From the NCBI GenBank assembly GCA_963731585.1, contig CAVSWC010000013.1:620001-684000 (forward strand): a stretch of 64,000 nucleotides of DNA, read 5' to 3'. Below the pieces are notes generated by a model. It worked only from the letters and a program-made list of their open reading frames with translations, made no database searches and was not told the origin of the DNA. Numbering within the stretch: the stretch's first letter is position 1; each line of letters opens with the position of its first letter. The stretch comes from CANKHA01 sp963731585. GTDB lineage: Bacteria > Pseudomonadota > Alphaproteobacteria > Rhizobiales > Xanthobacteraceae. This document shows, in pieces, positions 26,946-36,937 of the stretch. The translations under genes and the position numbers were made by a program.

Positions 26946-28712
26946 ATGAAACTGGTCCGCATCTATCTTCGGGTGCTGGGAGCGCTGCATCGCGAGGCGC
27001 GGCTCGCTTGGATCCTCGCGATCGCTAATCTCGCACTCGCGGCGGCGCAGTTTGCCGAACCCGTGCTGTTCGGACGCGTGATCGATACGCTGACTGGCGC
27101 TTCGGGAAGCGACGCCGAAGTCTGGCCACGACTCATAATGCTCTTGAGCCTGTGGGTAGCGTTTGGGCTTTTTACCATCATTTGCGGCACGCTCGTAGCG
27201 CTCTACGCGGATCGGCTGGCGCATCGGCAACGCCACTGCATGCTCAGCGACTATTTCGAACACGTGCTGCAACTGCCGCTGGCCTTCCACGGCACGCGAC
27301 ATTCCGGCCGGCTGATGAAGATCATGCTGCAAGGCACGGATTCCCTTTGGGGTCTATGGGTCGGTTTTTTCCGCGATCATCTGTCGGGTTTTGTCTCATT
27401 CTTCGTGCTGCTGCCGTTGTCCGTCTTCATGAACTGGCGGCTCGCGCTACTGCTCATCGCGCTCTGCGCCATATTTGCCGTGCTGACGGTTTTCGTAATG
27501 CGGAAAACCGAGGAGTTGCAGGGGCGGGTGGAGACACATTATTCGGAACTCGCGGAGCGCGCGTCCGATACGCTCGGAAATGTGGCACTGGTGCATAGCT
27601 TTGGCCGGGTCGAAGCGGAGGTGCGCGGCCTCAAGCACATCATCGACAAATTGTTGGCGGCGCAAATCCCGGTGCTATCGTGGTGGGCGGTCATTTCAGT
27701 GCTCACGCGCGCCTCCACTACCATTACGATTTTGTCGATTATCATCGTAGGCGCGCTGCTGCATTTCCGCGGCCTGGCAACTGTCGGTGAGATCGTTACA
27801 TTCATGGCCTTTGCCACCATGCTGATCCAGCGGCTGCAGGACGCCGTGTCGTTCACCAACCGTATTTTCACCGAGGCACCTCGGTTGCAAGAATTCTTTG
27901 AGGTGATGGATGCGACCCCGGGCATGCGCGACAAGCCTAACGCGGCAGATCCCGGACGAGTGCGCGGCTTGGTTGAGTTCAGGAAGGTGACCTTCTCCTA
28001 TGACGGGCGCCGGCCGGCGGTTATCGATCTGGATTTTACTGCCAAGCCGGGACAAACGGTCGCCATGGTGGGTTCCACAGGTGCCGGAAAATCGACCGCA
28101 CTCGCGCTGTTGCACCGGGCTTTTGACCCGCAGTCCGGAAGCATCCTGATCGACGGCATCAACACCCGGGACATGAAGATAGCAGCGCTGCGCCGAAACA
28201 TTGGCGTGGTGTTCCAGGAAGGCCTTTTGTTCAATCGCTCGATCGCCGACAACTTGCGTATCGGCAAACCCGATGCGAGCGATGCCGAGCTTCGCGACGC
28301 CGCAACGCGGGCGCAGGCTATCGGTTTCATCGACGCCGCCCCCGACGGTTTCGAAGCGCGGGTCGGCGAGCGCGGGCGCATGCTTTCCGGTGGTGAGCGG
28401 CAGCGGCTTTCCATCGCGCGTGCTCTGCTCAAAGACCCGCCGATTCTCATTCTTGATGAAGCTACCAGCGCGCTGGATGCTAAAACCGAAAGCCAACTTC
28501 TCGCGGCACTGGAAGCCGTGATGAAAGACCGGACTACCTTTGTGATCGCCCACCGCCTCGCCACCATCCGCAAGGCAGACTGGATCCTGATGTTTGCTGA
28601 GGGAAGAATTGTGGAGGCGGGCACTTTCGATGAACTGGTCGCCAAGAACGGGTATTTTGCAGAGCTGGCGCGCGCCCAATATTTGGCGCCGGTGACAAAC
28701 GCGGCCGAATAA
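26946..28712 (+). CDS. ndvA: NdvA-type ABC exporter (glucan/lipid type)
   Basis: A 588-residue protein with six transmembrane helices followed by an ATPase: Walker A GSTGAGKSTAL, Q-loop VFQEGLLFN, signature LSGGERQR and Walker B ILILDEATSALD. The N-terminus (RVLGALHREARLAWILAIAN) and AQFAEPVLFGRVID are NdvA-like, the exporter of cyclic beta-1,2-glucan in rhizobia. It follows the SbmA-type gene with no gap. The cargo is inferred from similarity; a glucan synthase (ndvB) is not in this window, so lipid or another glycan are possible. Confidence 0.83.
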   Translation: MKLVRIYLRVLGALHREARLAWILAIANLALAAAQFAEPVLFGRVIDTLTGASGSDAEVWPRLIMLLSLWVAFGLFTIICGTLVALYADRLAHRQRHCMLSDYFEHVLQLPLAFHGTRHSGRLMKIMLQGTDSLWGLWVGFFRDHLSGFVSFFVLLPLSVFMNWRLALLLIALCAIFAVLTVFVMRKTEELQGRVETHYSELAERASDTLGNVALVHSFGRVEAEVRGLKHIIDKLLAAQIPVLSWWAVISVLTRASTTITILSIIIVGALLHFRGLATVGEIVTFMAFATMLIQRLQDAVSFTNRIFTEAPRLQEFFEVMDATPGMRDKPNAADPGRVRGLVEFRKVTFSYDGRRPAVIDLDFTAKPGQTVAMVGSTGAGKSTALALLHRAFDPQSGSILIDGINTRDMKIAALRRNIGVVFQEGLLFNRSIADNLRIGKPDASDAELRDAATRAQAIGFIDAAPDGFEARVGERGRMLSGGERQRLSIARALLKDPPILILDEATSALDAKTESQLLAALEAVMKDRTTFVIAHRLATIRKADWILMFAEGRIVEAGTFDELVAKNGYFAELARAQYLAPVTNAAE

Positions 28713-28992
28713 TGCAGCGCAGGTTCTCTCGCGCTCATTCCGAGGTAAGCCAACCGATTTCCTGTGGCCACGCTCGATATCGCGACGCGTTGTCTTATCG
28801 AAGCGAGCCGGGGGAACCTAATCCACGCTTGCGTACCATTTTCCGGAGGCGCCACGCTAGGCCGATAAGGCGATTCCGTAGCCGGCTATGTCCCACCGGC
28901 GAAATAGCACTACCCGCTGGATTGATCAGCCCTCTCGTGACGGCTATCGTCCGCCTGCCTCCTAGCGAGGACCACCGTCGACGGAAAAATGA

Positions 28993-30792
28993 ATGAACAA
29001 GCTGAAGTGGGTTGCGTTCTACCAGTGGACGGCGGGACTGCGGAACGAATGGCTGCATCGCCTCGACCCCAAAGGGGTGTTGCGCAACCTTTTACACGAA
29101 GAAATCGAGACAGCGGCCGGGCGAAGAATACGCGTTCTGCTTGCGCCGCTTGGCAAAGATGCCCGATCCCTCTTCTTTGGATTCCTGCTCCGCCGTTCGA
29201 TCAAACAGGCGTTTGGGCACGCCGCCGACATTGTATCGGAAGCCAAGGCGTTTGCTTGGAGCGAAGAGGAGTCATTCGAACTCCTCAGCCAGCTACGCGC
29301 GCAGGCGCAGCAACTCTTGCACGATCATCAATGCGATGTTCTCGTTGTGCGGCAGCCCGACCCCAGGAGCGAGCCCTTGCTCCGTCTAGTGATCAACGAC
29401 AGCAAGAGCCGGATCACCTATGCGCAATTCGAGAAGAATAATCTGCCCGTCTTCTTCCGCGCCCGCGCGCGTCACGTTTTTGCGGCACGGCTTTTCGTGA
29501 CTATCTCGCAGGCCGTCCACATGGGCGACGATCTGCGCATCGCTATACTGAGGAAAATGATTGCCCGGTTAGGTCCGGTCACGGCAACCTCGCCGCAGGT
29601 TCGCGGCTTGACGCTTGCCAACCGCGCTTTTCTGTACCGGATATTCGGGGAACAGGTCGGATCAAATGAAGATCTGAAAACGGCCGTGCGGACCTATCAA
29701 GACGCGTTGAAGGACTTTAGCCGTGAACACGAGCCACTGGCATGGGCGAGCGTACAGGATGCTCTCGGCAGTGTGCTTTGGGTCATTGGGGAGAGGGAAC
29801 AGGACGCCGCGACCTTGCGGCAGGCAATCGTGGCTTTCAATGAAGCGCTGTCCGAAAGAACGCGGGAGCGAGCGCCGATGCAGTGGGCTGCGACGCAGGC
29901 TAATCTGGGTTCGGCGCTCGCCAGCCTTGGAGCGCAAAAGCAAACGGTCCGACTGGAAGAAGCCGTGATCGCCTTCCAGGCCGCTCTAACCGAATGGACG
30001 CGAGAACGAGTGCCGCGCGATTGGGCTAGGCTCCAGCACGAGCTTGGACGTGCCTTGTTGCTATCCAGCGATCAGTCCAAGGACACGGCGCGGCTGCAGC
30101 AGGCGATCGTTGCTTTCCGTGCTGCTCTCGAAGAAAGGCGCCACGAGCATGTGCGGACACAGTGGGCAAACACGCAACAAAATCTCGGCAACGCGCTGTT
30201 GCGGCTTGGAAATCGGAGCAAGGGTACCGCTGAACTGCATGAAGCGGTAACGGCCTTGCGCGCTGCACTGAAGGAAAGAAACCGTCATGTCTTTCCGCAG
30301 CAGTGGTCCGCCCTGCAAAATAGCCTGGGTGTGGCTCTGGCGGCGATCGGTCAGCGCGAAGCGGACAGGGCCTATTTACAGCAGGCAGTCGAGGCCTACC
30401 GGGACGCCCTCAAGGTGCGGACCCGCAAGCGCATGCCAATCGAATGGGCGGCGACCCAAAACGAATACGGCGCTGCCTTACTGCGACTAGCTGAACTGGA
30501 GAATGATCCCATTATTTTAAAAGAAGCTATCGCAGCCCTGGAAGCGGCTTTGCTGGAGCGGACCCGCGACCGCAGGCTGCTGCAATGGGCGGCGACCCAA
30601 AGCAACCTCGGAGCGGCGAGGTTGCGGCTCGCCGAATTCGAGGCCGGAACGGCCCGCCTGGAAGAGGCGGTTGCGGCCTATCGCTCGGCTCTGGAAGCCT
30701 ATGAGGAGGCCTCGGTCCCGCATGCCGCGAAGACCGCGCGGGCCAAGCTGATGGCAGCAGAAGCCAGGCTGAAAGCAGTCGCTGACAGCTAG
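28993..30792 (+). CDS. TPR-repeat protein with an unassigned N-terminal domain
   Basis: A 599-residue protein. Residues 1-200 form a mixed alpha/beta domain (RIRVLLAPLGKDARSLFFGF, CDVLVVRQPD) whose pattern loosely recalls FlgO/TolB-N-type modules. Residues about 220-590 are seven or eight TPR-like repeats of roughly 46 residues with the motif A-L-xE-R-xR-x3-P-xxW-A-xxQ-xxLG-xAL (for example QWAATQANLGSALASL). No signal peptide or membrane helix was seen, so it is probably a cytoplasmic scaffold. The ATG at 28993 is preferred; an overlapping frame at 28989 is not supported. Function unknown. Confidence 0.72.
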   Translation: MNKLKWVAFYQWTAGLRNEWLHRLDPKGVLRNLLHEEIETAAGRRIRVLLAPLGKDARSLFFGFLLRRSIKQAFGHAADIVSEAKAFAWSEEESFELLSQLRAQAQQLLHDHQCDVLVVRQPDPRSEPLLRLVINDSKSRITYAQFEKNNLPVFFRARARHVFAARLFVTISQAVHMGDDLRIAILRKMIARLGPVTATSPQVRGLTLANRAFLYRIFGEQVGSNEDLKTAVRTYQDALKDFSREHEPLAWASVQDALGSVLWVIGEREQDAATLRQAIVAFNEALSERTRERAPMQWAATQANLGSALASLGAQKQTVRLEEAVIAFQAALTEWTRERVPRDWARLQHELGRALLLSSDQSKDTARLQQAIVAFRAALEERRHEHVRTQWANTQQNLGNALLRLGNRSKGTAELHEAVTALRAALKERNRHVFPQQWSALQNSLGVALAAIGQREADRAYLQQAVEAYRDALKVRTRKRMPIEWAATQNEYGAALLRLAELENDPIILKEAIAALEAALLERTRDRRLLQWAATQSNLGAARLRLAEFEAGTARLEEAVAAYRSALEAYEEASVPHAAKTARAKLMAAEARLKAVADS

Positions 30793-30925
30793 GCAGCAGC
30801 CCGCACGATTGCAGGGTCGATGTTATTGAAATAACTGAACTATCCTAGCTCAGTCGCGGGGTGGCACACCCGAAAAAAGCCTGAAACAAAGTCTGTTATG
30901 ACTGCCGCGGGCTTGAGAGGCAGCC

Positions 30926-32338
30926 ATGATTCCTTCCGACAAATCGGTGCACGCATTGCAGAGATTTGGGCTGGGGGCGCGCCCTGGCGATCTCGCTCGC
31001 GTGCAGCGCGATCCGGTCGGCGCGCTTCAGGCGGAAATCAATCGGCCGCGAGCCACCCTTTTGTCGAAGCCGGGCCTACTTTCGACTTTCGAGGCCATTA
31101 AGGCCAGCGACGAATATAAAGTTGAACGTCGCAAGCGTCTTGCCGCCGAACCCAGTCCAGCCGAGGACGCTGCGGCCATGAGCGCACCGTCGCGGCGCGG
31201 CAAGGACATGATGGAACGCCAGCAAAGCGCGCTTGGCAGCTCGCAGGAAATTTATCGCGACGAAGTGGTTGCACGATATGAAGCCGCGCAGAAAGCGGAG
31301 TGCGGATTTGCTGAACGTCTGGTCTGGTTCTGGTCAAATCACTTTGCGGTTTCGGCCGCCAAGGGTGCGCGACTTCGCGGCACCGCTGGCGCATTTGAGC
31401 GCGAAGCCATTCGGCCCCATGTGTTTGGGCGGTTTGCCGATATGCTGCTTGCGGTCGAGCAGCACCCCTCGATGATCATGTTTCTGGACAACCATATCTC
31501 CATTGGGCCGAACTCTTCGGCGGGCTCCCGGCGCGGCCGCGGCTTAAATGAAAATTTGGCGCGTGAAATTCTTGAGCTGCATACTCTGGGTGTGGGCGGC
31601 GGTTATACCCAAGCCGACGTGCTAGCCTTCGCCAAGATCATCACCGGCTGGACGATCGGCGAGAAGCGGGACGGCAGCCGTGGCAACTTCACTTTTAATC
31701 CAAATTGGCATGAGCCCGGTGTGCATAAGGTGCTTGCGCGGAGCTACGCGCAGGCCGGGGTGGGCCAGGGGCAGGCTGTCCTTGCCGATCTTGCCCGGCA
31801 TCCCGCCACCGCCCGTTTCATCGCAGCCAAACTGGTCCGCCATTTTGTCGCCGACGATCCGCCGGCCGATCTGGTTGAACATCTTGCCAAAACGTTCGAG
31901 ATGACCGACGGCAATCTGGCGAAGGTTTCCCGCGCGCTGATCGACGCTCCAGCGGCCTGGGATGCTCCGGCAACCAAGCTGCGCAGCCCGCAGGAATTAC
32001 TCGCGGCCATGCTGCGCGCGACAAATATTTCGCTTGAAGGGCCACAACTCGTCCGCTTGCTGATGACCCTCGGCCACCGGCCGTGGAGTCCCGGAGGACC
32101 GGATGGCTTTCCCGATACGGCCGCCCACTGGGTCTCAGCCGCCGGAATGCGCGCGCGGCTCGACGTCGCTTCGGTTGTCGCACGGCGAGCGGAAGATAAC
32201 TCCGATCCGGCAATGCTCGTCGGCCAAATCCTCGGGCCGATCTCCTCCAAAGAAACGCGGTCGGCGATCGCCGCGGCGGACAGCCGGGCGCAAGGGCTTG
32301 CGATTTTGTTCGCATCCCCCGAATTCCAGCGGCGGTGA
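30926..32338 (+). CDS. DUF1800 family protein
   Basis: A 470-residue protein with the conserved DUF1800 features: LVWFWSNHFAVS, LDNHISIGPNS, GLNENLAREILELHTLG, YTQADVLAFAKIITGW and an NPNWHEPGVHKVL segment. The family is almost always found next to a DUF1501 gene, as here (4-nt overlap). Its biochemical role is unknown; histidines may bind metal. No clear signal peptide is present on this reading, although the partner carries one. Confidence 0.85.
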   Translation: MIPSDKSVHALQRFGLGARPGDLARVQRDPVGALQAEINRPRATLLSKPGLLSTFEAIKASDEYKVERRKRLAAEPSPAEDAAAMSAPSRRGKDMMERQQSALGSSQEIYRDEVVARYEAAQKAECGFAERLVWFWSNHFAVSAAKGARLRGTAGAFEREAIRPHVFGRFADMLLAVEQHPSMIMFLDNHISIGPNSSAGSRRGRGLNENLAREILELHTLGVGGGYTQADVLAFAKIITGWTIGEKRDGSRGNFTFNPNWHEPGVHKVLARSYAQAGVGQGQAVLADLARHPATARFIAAKLVRHFVADDPPADLVEHLAKTFEMTDGNLAKVSRALIDAPAAWDAPATKLRSPQELLAAMLRATNISLEGPQLVRLLMTLGHRPWSPGGPDGFPDTAAHWVSAAGMRARLDVASVVARRAEDNSDPAMLVGQILGPISSKETRSAIAAADSRAQGLAILFASPEFQRR

Positions 32339-33576
32339 ATGTCATGATCTACTCACCCATCTCGTTCTCGCGGCGTGCTGTTCTTCTGGGCGGCGGAGCG
32401 CTGTTCACATCCGCCTTCGTGCCTCGCCTCGCCTCCGCGGAATCGCGCGATCCGCGCCTGATTGTCCTCATCCTGCGCGGCGCACTGGACGGACTTTCCG
32501 CGGTGGCGCCGATCGGCGATCCAGCCTATGCGCCGCACCGGCAAGACATTGCCTTGTCGGCGTCGGGAGACTCGCCGGCGCTGCGGCTCGACGGATTTTT
32601 TGCGCTGCATCCGAAATTAAAGACGTTGTCTTCCATGTACGCGGCCGGCGAAATGAGCGTTGTGCATGCCACTGCCTCGCCCTATCGCGAGCGGTCGCAT
32701 TTCGACGGACAGGACGTGCTGGAAAGTGGCTACGAGCGGGTGGGCCGCGTCGATTCCGGCTGGCTCAACCGCCTGTTCGCGGCCGTGCCTTCGGGGCGGC
32801 CGGTGCCGGGCCCGCGTATATTGGGAGTGGGATCGTCCGCCCCGCTAATCGTTCGCGGCCCGGCGCCGATCATCGGCTGGGCGCCTACCACGCTCCGCCA
32901 CCCGCATGACGACCTCACTGCGCGTGTGCTCGAACTCTACCGGCATTTGGATCCGCCGCTCGGCGATGCGTTGGCGGCCGGCATTGAGGCCGGCGACGTC
33001 GTCGAAAACGCAGAAGGCGTGATGGGGAAAGCGCAGACCGAGGGGATGGGCGGGAGCGAGAAGTCGATGGTGGAAACGGCGACGGGAGCGGCGCGTCTCC
33101 TGGCGAGTTCTGGTGGCCCACGGCTCGCATCCTTGTCGTTTAACGGCTGGGATACCCACGCGCGCGAAGGCGGGGCAGAGGGCCGACTCGCCAACCTGCT
33201 CGCAGGCTTGGATCAGGCGGTTGCTTCAATGAAATCCAATCTGGGACCGGCTTGGCGTGATACCGTCATCATGATAGTCACGGAGTTCGGCCGTACTGTG
33301 CATGTTAACGGCAGCTTTGGGACTGACCACGGCACGGCCACCGTCGCGTTTCTCGTGGGGGGCGCGATAGCTGGCAAGCGGGTTATTGCCGACTGGCCCG
33401 GGCTGGGGCCCGCCCAGCTCTATGAAGGCCGGGATCTCAAACCGACCATCGATCTGCGGAGCGTCTTCAAGGGCGTTGCAAGGGATCATCTCGGCGTGCC
33501 TGAGAGCGTGCTGTCGTCCAGCGTTTTTCCGGGATCTGAGGCGATCAAGCCGAAACGGGACCTGCTAAAAGCCTGA
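32335..33576 (+). CDS. DUF1501 family Tat-exported protein
   Basis: A 413-residue protein, starting at a GTG that overlaps the stop of the DUF1800 gene (GTGA). It has a twin-arginine-like signal (SRRAVLLGGGALFTSAFVPRLASA), after which comes the sulfatase-like/alkaline-phosphatase-like DUF1501 body: DPRLIVLILRGALDGLSAVAP, RSHFDGQDVLESG, TVIMIVTEFGRTV and GTDHGTATVAFLVGGAI, with paired acidic/His residues resembling a metal site. Function unknown; it probably acts in the periplasm together with the DUF1800 protein. Confidence 0.86.
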   Translation: MNVMIYSPISFSRRAVLLGGGALFTSAFVPRLASAESRDPRLIVLILRGALDGLSAVAPIGDPAYAPHRQDIALSASGDSPALRLDGFFALHPKLKTLSSMYAAGEMSVVHATASPYRERSHFDGQDVLESGYERVGRVDSGWLNRLFAAVPSGRPVPGPRILGVGSSAPLIVRGPAPIIGWAPTTLRHPHDDLTARVLELYRHLDPPLGDALAAGIEAGDVVENAEGVMGKAQTEGMGGSEKSMVETATGAARLLASSGGPRLASLSFNGWDTHAREGGAEGRLANLLAGLDQAVASMKSNLGPAWRDTVIMIVTEFGRTVHVNGSFGTDHGTATVAFLVGGAIAGKRVIADWPGLGPAQLYEGRDLKPTIDLRSVFKGVARDHLGVPESVLSSSVFPGSEAIKPKRDLLKA

Positions 33577-33736
33577 TTTCGGAGCCGGAACTTTTAGGGG
33601 TACGAGCCCTTGGCGGGCGCCCCCTGCATTCGGTAAATATCGCAGGAACTGTCGCTCGATCGAGCTTTCGAGGCGTTGTTTTGAGCTCCGGCCAAATGAC
33701 GCCGTGTCACTTTGTATGTTGGAAACACCCAGGATC

Positions 33737-34822
33737 ATGACGCAACGCATTTTGATTACCGGCGGCGCCGGTTTTATCGGATCGCGGCTGGCCAAGTCAC
33801 TTTGCGGCGATCACGAAGTCATGGTCTTCGACAACTTTCATCCGCAGGTGCATGGGTATGACCGGGTCGAAGAGGCGACCGGATTGATCGGCAAGTGTCA
33901 CATCCTTCGCGGCGATGTAGCAAACGCAGAGGACGTTCGCTTCGCCATCCGTTCCTTTAATCCCGATCTGATTTATCACTTCGCCGCCGAGACTGGCACC
34001 GGTCAGTCCTATGACGAGCCGACGCGCTACAACTTGGTAAATGTGATCGGGACCAGCAATCTCATCGAGGCGGTCCGCGCCCACGGTGGCAACGTGAGAC
34101 GCATCGTGCTTGCGGGGTCGCGCGCGATCTACGGCGAGGGCGCCGCGCGTGACAAGCGAGGCGCTCTGCGCAACGCGCCGCCGCGGCGAATTGAGGACAT
34201 GCGACGAGGCGTTTTCGGTTTGCAGGACGAGCAGGGAGATACCCTTACGCCGGTTCCTACGCCGGAGACGCTGGCAGCCGCCCCGGCGTCGATCTACGCC
34301 TCCACCAAATTGATGCAGGAATATCTCTGCACGCAATGCGTCGCCGGGACCGAGGTGGACGTCGTTATCCTGCGTCTGCAGAACGTCTACGGGCCAGGCC
34401 AGTCAATGCGAAATCCTTACACCGGCGTCATTTCGATATTCTGCCAGAAGGTACAACAGGGCGAATGGCTCGATGTGTTCGAAGACGGCGAGATCATCCG
34501 GGACTTTGTTTACATTGATGATGTCGTCGAGGCGTTTCGGACCAGCGCTTCTTTGACATCGGCGCCAGCATTGCCTATCAACATCGGCACCGGATCTCCG
34601 GTTTCTATCCGTTCAACGGCAAAGTCGGTATTGACGCTCTACGGACGCAATCCGGACGAACACCATATCACCGGAAATTTTCGTGCAGGCGATGTCCGCC
34701 ATGCCGTAGCGGAAATAGTTTTGGCGCGCGACCTTCTGGGCTGGCAGCCGCGCACCGCTTTTGCCCCGGGGCTGGAGCGCTTCGTTGAATGGGCGAAGGA
34801 AAGCCAGGCAGCCTTAGCTTGA
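33737..34822 (+). CDS. NAD-dependent epimerase/dehydratase
   Basis: A 361-residue short-chain extended enzyme. The Rossmann motif is LITGGAGFIGSRLA. The catalytic residues are Ser in GSRAIYG and YASTK (Tyr and Lys). It has the substrate-binding RLQNVYGPGQS and a DFVYIDDVVEAF segment typical of nucleotide-sugar 4-epimerases or 4,6-dehydratases. The start may be the ATG at 33737 or an earlier in-frame one (33716 or 33704). It is followed by an RgpF-like protein and a sulfotransferase, suggesting it prepares a sugar for surface glycan. Confidence 0.85.
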   Translation: MTQRILITGGAGFIGSRLAKSLCGDHEVMVFDNFHPQVHGYDRVEEATGLIGKCHILRGDVANAEDVRFAIRSFNPDLIYHFAAETGTGQSYDEPTRYNLVNVIGTSNLIEAVRAHGGNVRRIVLAGSRAIYGEGAARDKRGALRNAPPRRIEDMRRGVFGLQDEQGDTLTPVPTPETLAAAPASIYASTKLMQEYLCTQCVAGTEVDVVILRLQNVYGPGQSMRNPYTGVISIFCQKVQQGEWLDVFEDGEIIRDFVYIDDVVEAFRTSASLTSAPALPINIGTGSPVSIRSTAKSVLTLYGRNPDEHHITGNFRAGDVRHAVAEIVLARDLLGWQPRTAFAPGLERFVEWAKESQAALA

Positions 34823-34872
34823 CGAGGTCGCTGGCGATGGAACGAATTTATTACACGCTTGGACCGGTCTGA

Positions 34873-36777
34873 ATGAAGCGTCTGTGTATCTATGCGACGG
34901 TCGAAAAGGATAGCCGGCAGGTGCGCGGGCGGTACGTGCCCTACGCCCTGAAAAAATACCAAGAAGTCAGCGACCGCATTGTTGTCGTCACCGACATTCG
35001 GGCCGGCCATCCGAACTTCAACGAGATTAATGCGGTTGCCGACCTGGTGGTGCGCTCTCCATCCGGCCAAATCCGCACGTCGCTGGATGGCTATCGATTG
35101 GGGCTGGCCGCAATCAACCCTGAAGAATTGAAGACGTACGACGAGATAATCTTCGTAGATACCGATTGCTACGGTCCGATCTTTGCGCTGAGCTCGATAC
35201 TTGACGATCCGCGCAGATCATCGGTTGACTTCTGGTCAGTTGGGTATTTCACCAAAAAATCAAACATGTCCATTGCGCACGAGATCAAGCTCGATCGCGC
35301 AATGACGCTGAACTTCTTCACGGTGAATCGTCGCGTTGCGATGTCGTCGGTATTTAAAGATTTCATGCAGTCTAACACTGTTTTTGGCAGTGCAATCGAT
35401 TATCGAGTCAGGGGCGAACACGCGCTTCATCTTGCACTCGAGCAGGCCGGATTCAAATGGGATTCCTTCGTCCAGCCCGACCAAATTCACACCTCAGAGC
35501 CATTGATCTATGAGGCGGCTGAACTGGTCTCTCTTGGCTGCCCAATTATTTTAAAAGATATTTTTTCCCTGGACCCGCTGACCGTCGATATGCAGGCGGT
35601 CGATTGCCGCGCGGTGTTCGAAGCACTCAAACAGAGCAAATCCGATTTCGATGCAAGCATGATTTGGGAAAGCATTTTGCCGTACCACCCGTTGCGTTTG
35701 ATTCAGAGCAATATGGACGATTTGCGGATTTTTGAATCCAGTCCCGCCGAGGTGGCAAAGAAAAATTGGAATTTTGGCGGGAAAGTCGCGATCGTCGCCC
35801 ACATCTTTTACGTCGACGTGCTGCACGAGTTCTTCGATCTCGCCAAAAATATTCCCAGCGATTTCGATTTTTATATCTCGACCTCGTCGCAGCAGCACAA
35901 GCTGCGGATCGAGGAAAGGTTGCAGTCCTTCAATTGCGCAGGCAGGACGGAAGTGCGGGTGGTTGAGCAGAATCGCGGCCGCGACATGTCTTCGCTGTTC
36001 ATTACGTTCCGGGACGTGATGCTGAGCGGCGACTATGCTTGGGTCCTCCGGCTTCACTCCAAGCGCACGCCACAAATGCCGTGGCAGGTAGGGCAATCGT
36101 TCAAACGGCACTTGATCGAGAACCTGGTTCCCAGCAAGCGATTTGTGGCAAGCCTGTTCGATCTATTGGAGCAGCCCGATTATCGAAACGTCGGCATGGT
36201 CGTGCCGCCAGTCGTGCATATCGGCTTCGGCACTCTCGGGCACTCTTGGTACAGCAACCGAAAACCACTGGAAAAGCTTGCCAAAGAGATGAAGATCGAC
36301 GTGCCATTGGATGCGGACACTCCGGTCGCGGCCTATGGCACGATGTACTGGTTCCGCCCCGAGGCTTTAGAGCTTATGTTCCGATATGATTGGAAATGGG
36401 AAGATTACAACCTCGAACCAAATCATATCGACGGCGGGTTGGCGCATGTGCAAGAACGACTTCTTTGTTATTGCGCTCAGCAGCAAGGATTCAGAACGCT
36501 GGCTGTGATGTCGGCGCGTCAGGCTGCCAAGAATTATCTTAAGCTCGAATACAAGCATCAGATCTTGTCCAGTTGCCTGCCGGTCCGCGATATTCGCCTG
36601 CAATATCGTCTGGCAAAAAGGGTAAATTGGCAAAAAGCGAAGAGCTATTACGCCCGGCTTCTGGACTTATTGGAACGGAATGATGAGCGCTTCCGCCGTA
36701 TTGCTCCAAAGCTTTGGGCGCGATCCAGATCGGCTGTGGATGTTGTCTGGCCGATGTTGAAGCGGTTGGAGAAATGA
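34873..36777 (+). CDS. RgpF-like rhamnan synthesis / glycan protein
   Basis: A 634-residue soluble protein. The C-terminal part (from about residue 300: KVAIVAHIFYVDVL, EQNRGRDMSSLF, WVLRLHSKRTP, GTMYWFRPEALE) matches the RgpF family of proteins involved in rhamnose-rich polysaccharide synthesis. The N-terminal 280 residues form a separate domain with DEIIFVDTDCYGP, which resembles a nucleotide-sugar-binding DxD segment, so a glycosyltransferase-like role is likely. Base composition is lower in G+C than flanking genes (more AAA, TTT, AAT codons), suggesting recent acquisition. Neighbours: sugar epimerase and sulfotransferase. Confidence 0.75.
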   Translation: MKRLCIYATVEKDSRQVRGRYVPYALKKYQEVSDRIVVVTDIRAGHPNFNEINAVADLVVRSPSGQIRTSLDGYRLGLAAINPEELKTYDEIIFVDTDCYGPIFALSSILDDPRRSSVDFWSVGYFTKKSNMSIAHEIKLDRAMTLNFFTVNRRVAMSSVFKDFMQSNTVFGSAIDYRVRGEHALHLALEQAGFKWDSFVQPDQIHTSEPLIYEAAELVSLGCPIILKDIFSLDPLTVDMQAVDCRAVFEALKQSKSDFDASMIWESILPYHPLRLIQSNMDDLRIFESSPAEVAKKNWNFGGKVAIVAHIFYVDVLHEFFDLAKNIPSDFDFYISTSSQQHKLRIEERLQSFNCAGRTEVRVVEQNRGRDMSSLFITFRDVMLSGDYAWVLRLHSKRTPQMPWQVGQSFKRHLIENLVPSKRFVASLFDLLEQPDYRNVGMVVPPVVHIGFGTLGHSWYSNRKPLEKLAKEMKIDVPLDADTPVAAYGTMYWFRPEALELMFRYDWKWEDYNLEPNHIDGGLAHVQERLLCYCAQQQGFRTLAVMSARQAAKNYLKLEYKHQILSSCLPVRDIRLQYRLAKRVNWQKAKSYYARLLDLLERNDERFRRIAPKLWARSRSAVDVVWPMLKRLEK

Positions 36778-36937
36778 AGAACGTCCGCCGGCACGCTACG
36801 CGCGAAGTTTGTTGCAAGGGTATCAAGAGGATATGTGATCGCGAAGAAGAATTGCTCTGCAAGCTCGTCGTCGAAGGCGTGGTTGGGAGACCTGACAAAT
36901 AATATCTAGTGGCTAGTTCGTGAAGGAGACGCAAGTT

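Noticed and set aside
28712..28996. 94-codon plus-strand frame between ndvA and the TPR gene
   Set aside because: Arg-rich, no ribosome-binding site, overlaps the TPR start; not supported as a gene.
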